This document shows, one piece after another, positions 1 to 8,947 of a stretch of 64,000 nucleotides of DNA. Source of the stretch: Gracilimonas sp046602855 (lineage in GTDB: Bacteria > Bacteroidota > Rhodothermia > Balneolales > Balneolaceae). Where the stretch lies: the NCBI RefSeq assembly GCF_046602855.1, contig NZ_JBKINJ010000002.1:868001-932000 (forward strand), given 5' to 3'. The notes under the pieces were generated by a model. It ran no database searches and was not told where the DNA came from. It worked only from the letters and a program-made list of their open reading frames with translations. Each line of letters begins with the position of its first letter. The stretch's first letter is position 1. The position numbers and the translations under genes are program-made.

Positions 1-257
1 ATGAGATGTTCTTCGCCAACTTTGGTAAGCACATAATTTCGAACCTTAAGTCGGTCTGCAACCATCTTCCGAAGTTTTGTTCGCTCGTACAATTTTATAT
101 ACTGGATCTTTTCAGTAAAGAGCACAGGATCATGGAAGTCTCCCCATTTATCCATGACCAACCAGTACCGGATTTTGGCATACCAATAGTCGTTGACAAA
201 ATGAATCAAAATACCCCAAAACAGCTTGGATACCAGAAAATGTAAAACCTTATTCAT
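1..257 (-). CDS. TupA-like ATP-grasp / polysaccharide biosynthesis protein, N-terminal part
   Basis: The gene starts at an ATG (255-257, reverse) and runs off the left edge, so only the first 85 residues are visible. They include KIQYIKLYERTKLRKMVADR followed by VRNYVLTKVGEEHL. This layout (an EKIQWLKLYDR-like segment, a VREYV-like segment, then a G-E-E-(Y/H)-L-like segment) is typical of the TupA-like ATP-grasp family, found in teichuronopeptide and exopolysaccharide clusters. Two glycosyltransferase genes lie next to it, which fits a role in surface polysaccharide assembly. The ATP-grasp core is outside the window, so the assignment rests on the N-terminus and context only. Confidence 0.65.
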   Translation of the reverse strand, partial: MNKVLHFLVSKLFWGILIHFVNDYWYAKIRYWLVMDKWGDFHDPVLFTEKIQYIKLYERTKLRKMVADRLKVRNYVLTKVGEEHL

Positions 258-281
258 GAACCAATGTGAATTAAAAAATGA

Positions 282-1247
282 TCAAATTTTGCCAGATCCA
301 GACAGGTAACCCTGTAATATCCAATATCTGAATTTTAATAACATGAAGCCTTTAGAAGGACTGAATCCGAAGAGGTAAACAACAAACAACCCCAGACTGA
401 CCGATGTCTTGAAGATCTCAGTTAAAAAATGTTTCACCTTTCTCTTAGAAGAACCTTGGACCTGAGTACTAATGCTTCTGCCCATTCCTTCCGCTTGTTT
501 ACGGATGTATTCTTTGGTGGCCCGTTCTTCCCCTATCCTGTGATATAAGGCTGCATCAGGTAAATAGAGGATCGGTTCGTCTAAAGCTTTGATCCTGTTA
601 AAGAGATCTTTCTCTTCGTTGGCAGTTAGTTTTTTTCCTTTTCTGCCGAGATCTGTATTAAATTTACCGGCTTTTGAGAAGATGTGCCTCCTGAAGCCCA
701 TATTACCGCCAAATGGATATTTATTAGGAGGATAAGACTTTATTTTATTTCCCAGGTTGTGATGACCAAAGAGTGAAAGTAAAAAATGTGAGGCCCATTT
801 TGGTTTACTTTCGTCGAACTGAACATGAATTTTCCCACCGGCCGCATTGAATTCACCATAGTTTTGAAAAAAACTGAGCCAGTTGCTGATAAACCCTTTA
901 GTCGCAAGAATGTCATCATCTATAAAAACAAGATTATCAGTTTTAGCCTCATTTATTCCTCGGTTTCTGGCATGGGATAAGCCTTTTTCTTTTTCCAGAC
1001 AATAGCTTATGGTTATTCGTGATGAAGCATCGCGATCCATGAAATTTTTTACGATCACATCGGTGTCATCCTCAGAGTTATTATCAACCACTAGAATTTC
1101 TACACTCCCTTCATTAAAATTTTGCTGTAACATTGAATGAAGGGTGTCATCTAGATATGCAGCACGATTATAAGTGCAGATAATAAAAGTTATATTAAGA
1201 TCTTTATTCATGCTAAGTTCTGATGAATTATGGCATTGAAAATACAT
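282..1247 (-). CDS. Family 2 glycosyltransferase
   Basis: Predicted cytoplasmic or membrane-associated GT-A glycosyltransferase that transfers a sugar from a nucleotide donor during polysaccharide synthesis. The N-terminus has the GT2 pattern ITFIICTYNRAAYL, then ILVVDNNSEDDT. The metal-binding DxD region is FIDDDI (Asp110-112). NKYPFGGNMGFRR and a downstream GRKGKKLTANEEKDLF segment match the acceptor half of GT2 enzymes. The last 35 residues are hydrophobic and may attach the protein to the membrane. The chosen ATG is the longest; an internal ATG at 1211 (MNKDLNITF) places the GT2 core nearer the N-terminus and is equally likely. It lies 24 bases upstream of the partial ATP-grasp gene on the same strand. 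Donor and acceptor cannot be read from sequence. Confidence 0.88.
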   Translation of the reverse strand: MYFQCHNSSELSMNKDLNITFIICTYNRAAYLDDTLHSMLQQNFNEGSVEILVVDNNSEDDTDVIVKNFMDRDASSRITISYCLEKEKGLSHARNRGINEAKTDNLVFIDDDILATKGFISNWLSFFQNYGEFNAAGGKIHVQFDESKPKWASHFLLSLFGHHNLGNKIKSYPPNKYPFGGNMGFRRHIFSKAGKFNTDLGRKGKKLTANEEKDLFNRIKALDEPILYLPDAALYHRIGEERATKEYIRKQAEGMGRSISTQVQGSSKRKVKHFLTEIFKTSVSLGLFVVYLFGFSPSKGFMLLKFRYWILQGYLSGSGKI

Positions 1248-1292
1248 TTTTTAAAGTGAAACATGCTACCAACAAAATGACAGTGATATTAA

Positions 1293-2120
1293 ATGAGTGA
1301 ACTACCATTGGTTTCAGTGATCGTGACCACTCATAATCGGATAGATCTCCTGAGAAGAGCCTTGAATTCGGTCAGAAAACAAACCTACCAACATCTGGAA
1401 TTGATCGTAATAGATGATGGCTCTGATAAATCGGTTCAGGGGATTGTGAATGAATTACAGGATTTGGAAAATATCATATTCTATAGGAATGAGATTGCAA
1501 AGGGAGCTTGTGCTGCTAGAAATATAGGAATTGAGTTGGCATCCGGAGAATTCGTAGCCGGATTAGATGACGATGATGAAATGATGCCTGGCCGAATACG
1601 AAAATTAGTAAGTGCACATAACAATAGTTTCTCATTTGTAACCTCTGATGTTTTACACGTCTACCAAAACAGGGAACTCATTTGGAATAAAGATGAGGTT
1701 ATAACACTTGAAAGGCTGCTTTACTCAAATCAGGTTGGGAATCAAGGCTTGATCAAAAGAGATCGCCTAATTGAGGTAGGCGGATTTGATGAGTCACTGA
1801 GTTCAGCTCAGGATTATGACCTATGGGTACGGTTGTGTGAGAGGTATGGCCCGGTCAGAAATGTCCAGGAGGCTTTACAGATAATACATCTGGAGCACGA
1901 AGGAGAGCAGATCACCACACCAAAAAATCAGCTGAAGGGATACCTGCAATTTTACAGCAAGCACAAGCATTTGATGAATCGAGATCAGCGAAAATACCAG
2001 CTCTATACGATTCGAAAAGCAGTTGGAAAAGCAAACAGATTGTCAGATTTGTTCAAATGGGTGCCAACTAAGTTTCTCTGGAAAGAGCTTAAGGTTTTTT
2101 TCCTGAGGAGGTTTGTGTAA
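1293..2120 (+). CDS. Family 2 glycosyltransferase
   Basis: Second GT2 enzyme of 275 residues, divergent from its neighbour. It begins PLVSVIVTTHNRIDLLRRAL and continues LELIVIDDGSD (the nucleotide-sugar site). The acidic DxD motif is LDDDDEMMPGRI (Asp92-95). The distal SSAQDYDLWVRL segment matches the ED(Y/W)DLW catalytic-base motif of the WcaA-like subgroup, with Gln in place of Glu. No membrane segments are evident. The position beside another GT2 gene and an ATP-grasp gene suggests lipopolysaccharide or capsule synthesis. The exact linkage is unknown. Confidence 0.9.
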   Translation: MSELPLVSVIVTTHNRIDLLRRALNSVRKQTYQHLELIVIDDGSDKSVQGIVNELQDLENIIFYRNEIAKGACAARNIGIELASGEFVAGLDDDDEMMPGRIRKLVSAHNNSFSFVTSDVLHVYQNRELIWNKDEVITLERLLYSNQVGNQGLIKRDRLIEVGGFDESLSSAQDYDLWVRLCERYGPVRNVQEALQIIHLEHEGEQITTPKNQLKGYLQFYSKHKHLMNRDQRKYQLYTIRKAVGKANRLSDLFKWVPTKFLWKELKVFFLRRFV

Positions 2121-2127
2121 AGCCGCC

Positions 2128-4584
2128 TTATTTTTTAACGACCCTGAATACTATAAAGCTGGCTAGAAGTATTTGAAATCCAAGCGAGATCCATGATAAA
2201 ATCACTCCAGTTTTATATGATCGCGGCTCAAATCTTAACTTGATCTCATGCTCGCCGGCCGGAATTTCCAAGCCGCGTAAAAAGTAATCGGTTTTGTAGA
2301 TCGGAATCTCCTCACCGTTCAAAGTGGCAGACCAGCCTGCAGGATAGTAAACTTCACTTAGTACTAAGAACCCTGTTTCAGAGCGTGATACTTTTAGGTA
2401 TATCTCAGGTCCTGTGTAGTTCGTTACTTCTACGGATGAGGCAGGATCGGCAGAGGTTGTTAACTGATCGGCGGTTTCCACAACAGCTGTTTCAGAAAGA
2501 TCGATCTGCTGTGGCTGGATATAGCCAAAGGCCTGACGTGCCGAATTGACTGTAATAACCGAATCCACAAAAAAGGCTTTGGGCAATACATTCTGGTTTT
2601 CATAAACTACGCCACGTTCCGCCTCAAATACCGGTTCAAAACCTTGAAGTGGCAAGCCACTGGTATAGGTCAGGTATTTCACGTTAAAGAGATCAAGCAA
2701 CTGAGGATTGAAATTATTGCTTTGAATATCCAAAGGTCCACCATTATACATTACATCTTGAATGATACTCAGTTTGGCACCGGTGTAACCACCAATTTGT
2801 GGATAGAAATACGAAGGGATCGCATTACTGTATGGATTATCGAGCAGAGGAAATGTCCGGTACGGATAGCTTGTATTCTTTGAATTATTCTCGACGATGT
2901 AGCTTGTGAGATCTGTCTTCTGAGATTCGAGTAATCGCTCAGTATTTCTGTTGCTATCAACTATTACATCTTCAGGGATGTACCTCTTGTCAACGCTAAT
3001 CAGATCATAGGCCACAATGAGTATAAATCCAAATAGGGCAGCTGATAGCGATATTTTTTTTGTGAAAGCCAGGTATATCAGACCGATGGCCAATGCAAAG
3101 ATAATGGCAAGCCGCAAGAGATCACTTTTGGCCTTTTTTTCTCTCTGAGGAACCATTCGTGCATTTACATACTGCTCGGCTCTTTGCTGAACCTGTGGGT
3201 TGTTGGGACTAACCTGATTTTGCTGAGCAATTTGATTTGCAATGCTAGCAACTTCCCCGGGCCGTTTAAAGTCAGACGTATTAAGTTGCACAAAAACAAA
3301 TATGATAACAACTGCGCTAATTCCTACCGGAAGGTACAGGTCTTTTATCTGTGATTTTTTATCACTTACAAACTTGACCAACCAATCAAGGCCATAAACA
3401 GCCACAACCGTGTAACAAAAAGCAGTTAAAGTAAGCCAGGTTTCGGGGGCTCGGAATTTGTCGAACAATGGAATATAGTCGAAGGCAAATTCATTTAATA
3501 GCCTGAAATTACCACCCCAGGAGAACATCATTCCTAAAGTGCCGGCAGCAAAGAATACATACATGATCTTTGAACGCTGACGCAGGAGTGCCAGAAGAAT
3601 AAATGGAAGAGCTAAAGCACCAAGATAGTGCGGTCCGGATGTAAATGATTTTGGTCCCCAATAATCAGGTGAGGCTCCTCCAAAATAATTAGGGACTAGC
3701 AGCGTCCAGGTTTCTTTGATGCCCTGCGACCATGCAAAGGCGTACCCTTCACTCAATCCTGTCGAGTTATTCAGTGCTGACCCGCCTCTTAAGCTGTAGT
3801 TTGAATATTCCTGTAGAGGTAAAAATGTCTCGGCATGACCCATTAGGGCGATTATCCCTGATAAAGCAAGGAGTCCGGTGGTCTTAGCCCAGGGAGCGAT
3901 CTCTCCTTTTTTGTAGGAACTCCATGTATCAAAGACCCAGAGAAAGCCAAGAAGGTAAATAAAATAGTAGGTGATTTGTGGGTGATTTGCCCTGAGGTTC
4001 AGAACCAAGGCAACCGTGAACAGAAGGAGGCCGGGGAGTCGACTTTCCTCTTTTCGGGTAAGAAGCCAATAACCGGCTATCACCCAGGGTATATAGGTCA
4101 GGGTTATGAATTTTGTATTATGTCCGGCAGCTATAATAATGGGGATATAGGTTGTAAGCCCAAACATCAAGCTGCCAAAAGTGGCAGAAAGCGGTCGAAA
4201 CTTCATCAAAATCAGTAGAAAATACATTCCACTAAAAAGGATCCAAAATTGAAAGGCAGGAAAAATATTCTTGAATAACTTCCTCAGATCATCAAGATGT
4301 GGAGTTTGTTTGGCCATTGAGACCACATAAGAGGGCATGCCACCAAACATATTATTAACCCAAAGAGGTTCTTTATCATATGCTTCACGATATTCGAAAA
4401 CTGATTCAGTGGCCGCTCTCCATTGGGTTGTATCATGTCGCTGAAATTCTTTACCGCCGATAGTAGTGGCAGTGAATAGGAAAAATGGAATAATGAATAA
4501 GATAAACAGCGCTATGAGGTGCTGTTTTGTATCAGAGAGGCTGGTAAAGAAATCCTGAGTAGTGATGTTCTTTGGATCAGTCAT
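2128..4584 (-). CDS. YfhO family multi-pass membrane protein
   Basis: An 818-residue integral membrane protein. The N-terminal two-thirds holds about a dozen hydrophobic segments starting near residue 25 (LIALFILFIIPFFLF). The C-terminal part has a soluble domain with the YfhO-type ending (FLVLSEVYYPAGWSATLNGE, then YFLRGLEIPAGEHEIKLRF) before one last membrane helix. YfhO proteins belong to the GT-C superfamily and are thought to modify lipid-linked or surface glycans; B. subtilis YfhO glycosylates lipoteichoic acid. The same strand carries gatC 21 bases upstream, so they may be co-transcribed, although no functional link is apparent. The nearby glycosyltransferases support an envelope-glycan role. 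Family assignment is firm; the substrate is unknown. Confidence 0.85.
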   Translation of the reverse strand: MTDPKNITTQDFFTSLSDTKQHLIALFILFIIPFFLFTATTIGGKEFQRHDTTQWRAATESVFEYREAYDKEPLWVNNMFGGMPSYVVSMAKQTPHLDDLRKLFKNIFPAFQFWILFSGMYFLLILMKFRPLSATFGSLMFGLTTYIPIIIAAGHNTKFITLTYIPWVIAGYWLLTRKEESRLPGLLLFTVALVLNLRANHPQITYYFIYLLGFLWVFDTWSSYKKGEIAPWAKTTGLLALSGIIALMGHAETFLPLQEYSNYSLRGGSALNNSTGLSEGYAFAWSQGIKETWTLLVPNYFGGASPDYWGPKSFTSGPHYLGALALPFILLALLRQRSKIMYVFFAAGTLGMMFSWGGNFRLLNEFAFDYIPLFDKFRAPETWLTLTAFCYTVVAVYGLDWLVKFVSDKKSQIKDLYLPVGISAVVIIFVFVQLNTSDFKRPGEVASIANQIAQQNQVSPNNPQVQQRAEQYVNARMVPQREKKAKSDLLRLAIIFALAIGLIYLAFTKKISLSAALFGFILIVAYDLISVDKRYIPEDVIVDSNRNTERLLESQKTDLTSYIVENNSKNTSYPYRTFPLLDNPYSNAIPSYFYPQIGGYTGAKLSIIQDVMYNGGPLDIQSNNFNPQLLDLFNVKYLTYTSGLPLQGFEPVFEAERGVVYENQNVLPKAFFVDSVITVNSARQAFGYIQPQQIDLSETAVVETADQLTTSADPASSVEVTNYTGPEIYLKVSRSETGFLVLSEVYYPAGWSATLNGEEIPIYKTDYFLRGLEIPAGEHEIKLRFEPRSYKTGVILSWISLGFQILLASFIVFRVVKK

Positions 4585-4605
4585 ATAAAGATTTTGGAAC
4601 GTGGA

Positions 4606-4893
4606 TTATTCGATCACTTTTGGAACACGGAAGTAATCACTGTCGGCATCAGGGGCGTTTTTGAGCGCATCTTCATGAGAGATGGGTTCTTTGGCTTCAT
4701 CTTTCCGGAGCCGGCTTTCGAGATCTATCACATGCTCGAGTGGCTCAACATTCTCAGTATCTACTTCATTTAACAGATCCATGTATCCCAGGATCTTATT
4801 CATGTCGTTGGAAAATGACTTCACTTCTTCATCATCAAGTTGAAGTCGTGCTAAATTGGCGATGTATTGAACTTCTTTCTCAGTAACTGACAT
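4606..4893 (-). CDS. gatC: Asp/Glu-tRNA amidotransferase subunit C
   Basis: Small (95 aa) subunit of the GatCAB complex, which converts Glu-tRNA(Gln) and Asp-tRNA(Asn) to the correctly amidated forms in organisms lacking GlnRS or AsnRS. The sequence follows the GatC pattern closely: V..IA.LARL near residues 9-17, a helical DMNKILGYMDLLNEVDTENV segment, PLEHV, then R.D and a C-terminal FRVPKVIE tail that inserts between GatA and GatB. GatA and GatB are not in this window, so the subunits are encoded at separate loci. Downstream on the same strand is the YfhO-like gene. The length is normal for GatC. Confidence 0.93.
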   Translation of the reverse strand: MSVTEKEVQYIANLARLQLDDEEVKSFSNDMNKILGYMDLLNEVDTENVEPLEHVIDLESRLRKDEAKEPISHEDALKNAPDADSDYFRVPKVIE

Positions 4894-5075
4894 AATCTAT
4901 AAATAGAGATTTATTTTGAGTGCCTGAATTTAAGAAACATTAAGTGAAAGATTAATCATATTTAAAAAATACCTGGTGCCTTTTTTAAGTAGCAGAATTA
5001 TGGATAAATAATTAAGGTTCAAAAACTTGGCATATTGATAATATTATTTTCATTTTAAGTGTCTAAATCTTTGCT

Positions 5076-5348
5076 ATGATAAAAGAAAAAGTAACTATAA
5101 AAAATTCTTCAGGACTTCATGCACGTCCTTCTGCTCAGTTAGTAAAATTGGCCAGTAAATTTAAATCGGATTTCTATATCCATAGTTACGGGTATAGGGT
5201 AAACGGGAAAAGCATTTTAGGTGTAATGACTCTTGCCGCAGAGAGTGGAGCTGAGCTTGAGCTGGAACTCGAGGGACCTGACGAAGAGCAAGCTCTAAAA
5301 GCTATTAAAGAGGCTATTGATAATAAATTCGGGATGGACGAGGAATGA
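5076..5348 (+). CDS. ptsH: Phosphocarrier protein HPr
   Basis: 90-residue HPr that accepts a phosphoryl group from enzyme I. The active-site motif is NSSGLHARPSAQ with His15 at the canonical position. The regulatory site NGKSILGVMTLA is intact with Ser46, the residue phosphorylated by HPr kinase in Gram-positives and many other bacteria. The stop codon overlaps the ptsI start (ATGA), so the two genes are translationally coupled. No sugar-specific EII components are nearby. The pair may therefore serve a regulatory phosphorelay instead of sugar import; this is inference. Confidence 0.95.
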   Translation: MIKEKVTIKNSSGLHARPSAQLVKLASKFKSDFYIHSYGYRVNGKSILGVMTLAAESGAELELELEGPDEEQALKAIKEAIDNKFGMDEE

Positions 5349-7072
5349 GTGTTTCCTTCGATGAGAATACTGAGAATTTTATAAAAGCTCGGAGTGCCGC
5401 CGGCGGTATATCTATTGGACCTGCAGTGGTCATTAAAACCGATTCAAAAAAAATAAGTCCTACAGCGATCTCTGAAGAAGAGATTGAATCTAACAAAGAA
5501 AAATTTTGTGCAGCAAGAGATTTACTTATACATGAACTTCAAAAAATGAGGGGTGGGCTTCAGGATAAGAGTACATCTGAGATCATTGAAGCTCAACAGC
5601 AGATCATAAAAGATCCGGAGATCGAAAAGTCAGTTTTCGAGATCATTGAAAAAAAATCCTTAAGCGTTGATTTTGCTGTATATGAAACTTTCAGCTATTT
5701 CATTGAACAGCTTAAAGAAAGTGGATCTGAACTATTCAGGCAACGTATTATCGATCTGGAAAATATCAGAGACCAATACGTATCCAAAGTGTGCGACCAT
5801 GATGTGGAAGTTTCGATTCCCGACAATGCTATTTTAATTGGGAGCAAAATCAGTCCGACGGAATTGGTGAGTTTTTACGAGCAGGGTGCCTCAGGATTGG
5901 TCTTAGAAAAAGGAGGTATTACCTCTCATGCGGTTATCATTGCTAAGTCACTTGGTATTCCCTGTTTGATCAATGCAGAGAAGATCACTAAGAAAATAAA
6001 ATCGGGTGATTCGATAATACTGGATGGTAATGAAGGCGGAATAGTGGTGAATCCTTCGGAAAAGATCTTGAATGATTATGCTGAAAAGATTAAGGGAGTT
6101 AAGGTCTCTGTCAGATCAGATCATACCAATGAGTTTGAGACAATGGACGGTTATCCTTTTAAGCTCATGGCTAATGTTGAGTTTGAGGCGGAGCTTCCTC
6201 GTGTTGCAGAAAATAACGCACAGGGCATTGGGTTGCTTAGAACGGAAAGCCTTCTTTTTGGGAAAAAGCTGAGAAAGGACATTGAGGATCAGGAAGCATT
6301 CTACACGGCGATGCTCGAAAATGTAAGTGGGCCTGTGACTATCCGTTTATTTGATATTGGAGGAGACAAAAACGCACGACGCCCTTATAAAGAGGCCAAC
6401 CCATTTTTAGGGTGGAGAGGTATTCGACTTCTTCTGGATGAGAAAAATCTACTTAGATCTCAATTGAAAGCAATACTGACCATTGCAGGAAAATATCCGG
6501 GCCGGGTAAAACTTTTGGTCCCAATGGTCTCAGTAGTAAACGAGATCGACCTGATCCGCGGTGAGATCGAAAAGATGCAGGGTACGTTACTTTCTTCAGG
6601 AATACCTATCGATGAGGATCTGCCAATTGGCATTATGGTTGAAGTTCCAAGTGTTGCTTTGTCTTCCTTTCATTTTGCAAAAAAAGTCGATTTTCTGAGT
6701 ATTGGATCCAACGACCTGACGCAATATACATTAGCTGTTGATCGTGGAAATGAAAAGATCCACAATCTGTTTCAGCATTACCATCCTTCCGTTTTGAAGC
6801 TGATCAGCATGACTGTTAAAGGTGCTAAAAAAGCTGACGTAAATGTAAGTGTTTGCGGTGAGCTTGCCGGAGATGAGGTTGGTGCTGCTTGTTTAATGGG
6901 CTTAGGAATCAATGAATTAAGTATGGTTCCGAATTCATTGCCTGAAATTTACGACTTGTTAAGCAGTAGAAATAGAAATAATTTGGTTGAGCTTGCAAAT
7001 AAAGCCGTTGATCTGTCATCCTCTGAAGAACTTGAAGAGCTCTTCAGAGAATGGAAAGATCAAACTGCTTAA
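5345..7072 (+). CDS. ptsI: PEP-protein phosphotransferase, enzyme I
   Basis: 575-residue EI that autophosphorylates from phosphoenolpyruvate and passes the group to HPr. The swivelling phosphohistidine domain carries GGITSHAVIIAKSLGIPC with active His195. The C-terminal TIM-barrel has GIGLLRTESLLF, then RLFDIGGDKNARRPYKEANP (substrate loop), GIMVEVPSVAL, SIGSNDLTQYTLAVDRGN and the catalytic-Cys segment VSVCGELAGDE. All domains of a standard EI are present at normal length. It overlaps ptsH by four bases. No intrinsic terminator is obvious after it, and it converges on the superoxide dismutase gene. Confidence 0.96.
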   Translation: MSVSFDENTENFIKARSAAGGISIGPAVVIKTDSKKISPTAISEEEIESNKEKFCAARDLLIHELQKMRGGLQDKSTSEIIEAQQQIIKDPEIEKSVFEIIEKKSLSVDFAVYETFSYFIEQLKESGSELFRQRIIDLENIRDQYVSKVCDHDVEVSIPDNAILIGSKISPTELVSFYEQGASGLVLEKGGITSHAVIIAKSLGIPCLINAEKITKKIKSGDSIILDGNEGGIVVNPSEKILNDYAEKIKGVKVSVRSDHTNEFETMDGYPFKLMANVEFEAELPRVAENNAQGIGLLRTESLLFGKKLRKDIEDQEAFYTAMLENVSGPVTIRLFDIGGDKNARRPYKEANPFLGWRGIRLLLDEKNLLRSQLKAILTIAGKYPGRVKLLVPMVSVVNEIDLIRGEIEKMQGTLLSSGIPIDEDLPIGIMVEVPSVALSSFHFAKKVDFLSIGSNDLTQYTLAVDRGNEKIHNLFQHYHPSVLKLISMTVKGAKKADVNVSVCGELAGDEVGAACLMGLGINELSMVPNSLPEIYDLLSSRNRNNLVELANKAVDLSSSEELEELFREWKDQTA

Positions 7073-7086
7073 AAGTGTTTGCTTTC

Positions 7087-7623
7087 TTACTCAGTCTGGG
7101 CAATGCCGATCACTCCGCATGCTACACGACTTCCGGCTGCTCCGGTCGGTTGAGAAGTTAAGTCATCTTCTCCGGCGTGAACAATGATTCCGCGACCGAT
7201 AATCTGCTCTAAAGTGATGGTATCATCAACATAATCAACCATAGCGATACCTTCTTCATTTGCCTCGATGTTACCCAAATCACCCATATGGCGATTCATA
7301 TCGCTGGGTGCACCATGATCTTTATTTAAAGGATTGAAATGACCGCCGGCGCTGGTTCCATCATCTGCTCGGCAATCACCAAATTCGTGTATATGAAATC
7401 CATGTTTACCGGGTTCTAATCCTTCAAATTCACCCATCACAGAAACACCATCATTAGTTTTGGTAAAGGTAACAGAGCCGGAAACGTCACTATCGTTAAC
7501 AGGCATTGTGGTGGCTACAAGTTCGGAATGAACAAAATCATTTGTTATTACTTCCTCTTCTACCGTTTGGTTGCATCCAACAGTAATTAAGAGTAAAGCA
7601 GTAAAGAGACTAATAAGCTTCAT
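7087..7623 (-). CDS. sodC: Cu/Zn superoxide dismutase, lipoprotein
   Basis: 178-residue enzyme that disproportionates superoxide outside the cytoplasm. I chose the ATG at 7621-7623 because it starts directly with a lipoprotein signal (MKLISLFTALLLITVGC, lipobox Cys17); an upstream in-frame ATG would bury this signal. Copper and zinc ligands are visible: HGFHIHEFGDC (His74, 77 and 79, plus the disulphide Cys84), GGHFNP, then KDHGAPSDMNRHMGDLG, and GRGIIVHAGEDDL. The second disulphide Cys lies in SRVACGVIGIA. Predicted to be anchored in the periplasm or outer membrane. It lies 55 bases downstream of the acyltransferase gene on the same strand. Confidence 0.95.
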   Translation of the reverse strand: MKLISLFTALLLITVGCNQTVEEEVITNDFVHSELVATTMPVNDSDVSGSVTFTKTNDGVSVMGEFEGLEPGKHGFHIHEFGDCRADDGTSAGGHFNPLNKDHGAPSDMNRHMGDLGNIEANEEGIAMVDYVDDTITLEQIIGRGIIVHAGEDDLTSQPTGAAGSRVACGVIGIAQTE

Positions 7624-7678
7624 AAGTATGTTTTGGTTTTTTATTGAGTTCAGACTTAAAACAGTAAATAACTGAGCT

Positions 7679-8947
7679 TCATTCACTTAAAATAGTTTCA
7701 CGTAAATGAATGAATTCCGTTAGTTCGTTTTCGATTTCACCAAGCAAGTCAGGATCTTTCTTTTTGAGTTTCTTTTTTGGGGAAATAGTGAAGAGATCCT
7801 TAGCCTTTACAAATAGGGGGGCAGTTAGAATACTCAAGAAGAGGTAACTCAGCAAGATCGTCCACCCCACTCCTATTAAGCTTAATAGGATCAAAATGAT
7901 CAGGTAGAATGCTGGAAAAAAGAGCAAGGATAGCAGAAACTTTATAGAGGCATCAAATGCCCGATCTTTAATTACGTTGTCCACCATATATCTTACAGGT
8001 TGGTAAGGTATAGCATTATTGATCAGTGAAAAAAGATAAAATGGAGATAATAATATCTTTTTTAAATCAAGGTCTTTTTTAGAAGCCAGGTCCTGAAGTT
8101 CTACTCCGGCCTTGTCGGCTTTTTTATTTAGGGTTTTTGCCTTATCAATGATTTCCTCAGTCAAGTAAGATTTTGTTTTGGCAATACGGGCATTCGCAGT
8201 GTCAGGATCTATAGTTTTATGCTCATCCGGTTCCAGGTCATCCCAGAGGATCTTTTGTACCTGATATTCATTCAGGTTTTCTACATGAAAAACGAGGTCT
8301 TTCATGGCATCAGAAACATCCCGTTTCATCGATTCGACGCCTTTGCGTTCATCTTCAAGATAAGACTCACGATATTTTGTTACGGCAATTGGCTTGCCAT
8401 AGTTGACCTGAACAATATTTCCGGCTTTACGATGTCTTGTATAGTTAACGCCAACAGGCACGATCTGCAGATCAAGATCCCAGTCGTACTTTTCCTCGGC
8501 TCCGAACGCAATGCGAGTGAACCCTTTACTCAAGGGACGAATTCTTCGTTTAAGATTGTGGTTCGCTTCAGCAAAGACCAGAATAGTATCTTTGTTTTTT
8601 AGATATTGAATACATTTTTCAAAAATTTCATTGTTCTTTTGAATAGAGCTGAAGCCATCCCTGACTCTGTAAACAGGCATCATATTTATGGACCATAGAA
8701 ATTTTCCGACAATATCCGGGCTGAAAGCCTGAGCACGGGTCAGAAAATAGATGACCGGTTTGATGGTTACTGCCACATGCAGGGCATCCATGAATGAGTT
8801 TTGATGATTGGGTATAAAAAGGATAGGCTTGTCTTTTGGCAGGTTTTCTTTGCCAACCGCCTTAATTTTTTTGTAAAAGAATTTGAGTCCGGTGCCGACA
8901 ACAGTGTGTCTCCAAAATCGGTACCACAGATAGTTTTTTCTACGCAT
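7679..8947 (-). CDS. PlsC-type 1-acylglycerol-3-phosphate acyltransferase
   Basis: 422 residues. The N-terminal half is an acyltransferase domain with block I NHQNSFMD (His48, Asp54), block II-like RVRDGFSS, block III FAEANHNLKRRI (in place of the usual FPEGTRS) and block IV IVPVGVNYT. It probably acylates lysophosphatidate or a related lyso-lipid at the inner membrane. The C-terminal half, beyond the usual length of about 240 residues, has a charged helical stretch and two or three hydrophobic helices near residues 340-385. The start overlaps the end of the upstream transporter gene by 8 bases, so the two are likely coupled. The exact lipid substrate is uncertain. Confidence 0.88.
   Translation of the reverse strand: MRRKNYLWYRFWRHTVVGTGLKFFYKKIKAVGKENLPKDKPILFIPNHQNSFMDALHVAVTIKPVIYFLTRAQAFSPDIVGKFLWSINMMPVYRVRDGFSSIQKNNEIFEKCIQYLKNKDTILVFAEANHNLKRRIRPLSKGFTRIAFGAEEKYDWDLDLQIVPVGVNYTRHRKAGNIVQVNYGKPIAVTKYRESYLEDERKGVESMKRDVSDAMKDLVFHVENLNEYQVQKILWDDLEPDEHKTIDPDTANARIAKTKSYLTEEIIDKAKTLNKKADKAGVELQDLASKKDLDLKKILLSPFYLFSLINNAIPYQPVRYMVDNVIKDRAFDASIKFLLSLLFFPAFYLIILILLSLIGVGWTILLSYLFLSILTAPLFVKAKDLFTISPKKKLKKKDPDLLGEIENELTEFIHLRETILSE

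Noticed and set aside
2128..4584. YfhO-like gene as a PTS component or transporter
   Set aside because: The C-terminal soluble domain and length match YfhO family proteins; there are no transport signatures.
5076..7072. Complete sugar PTS operon
   Set aside because: Only HPr and enzyme I are present; no EIIA, EIIB or EIIC genes are near, so a complete transport system is not supported.
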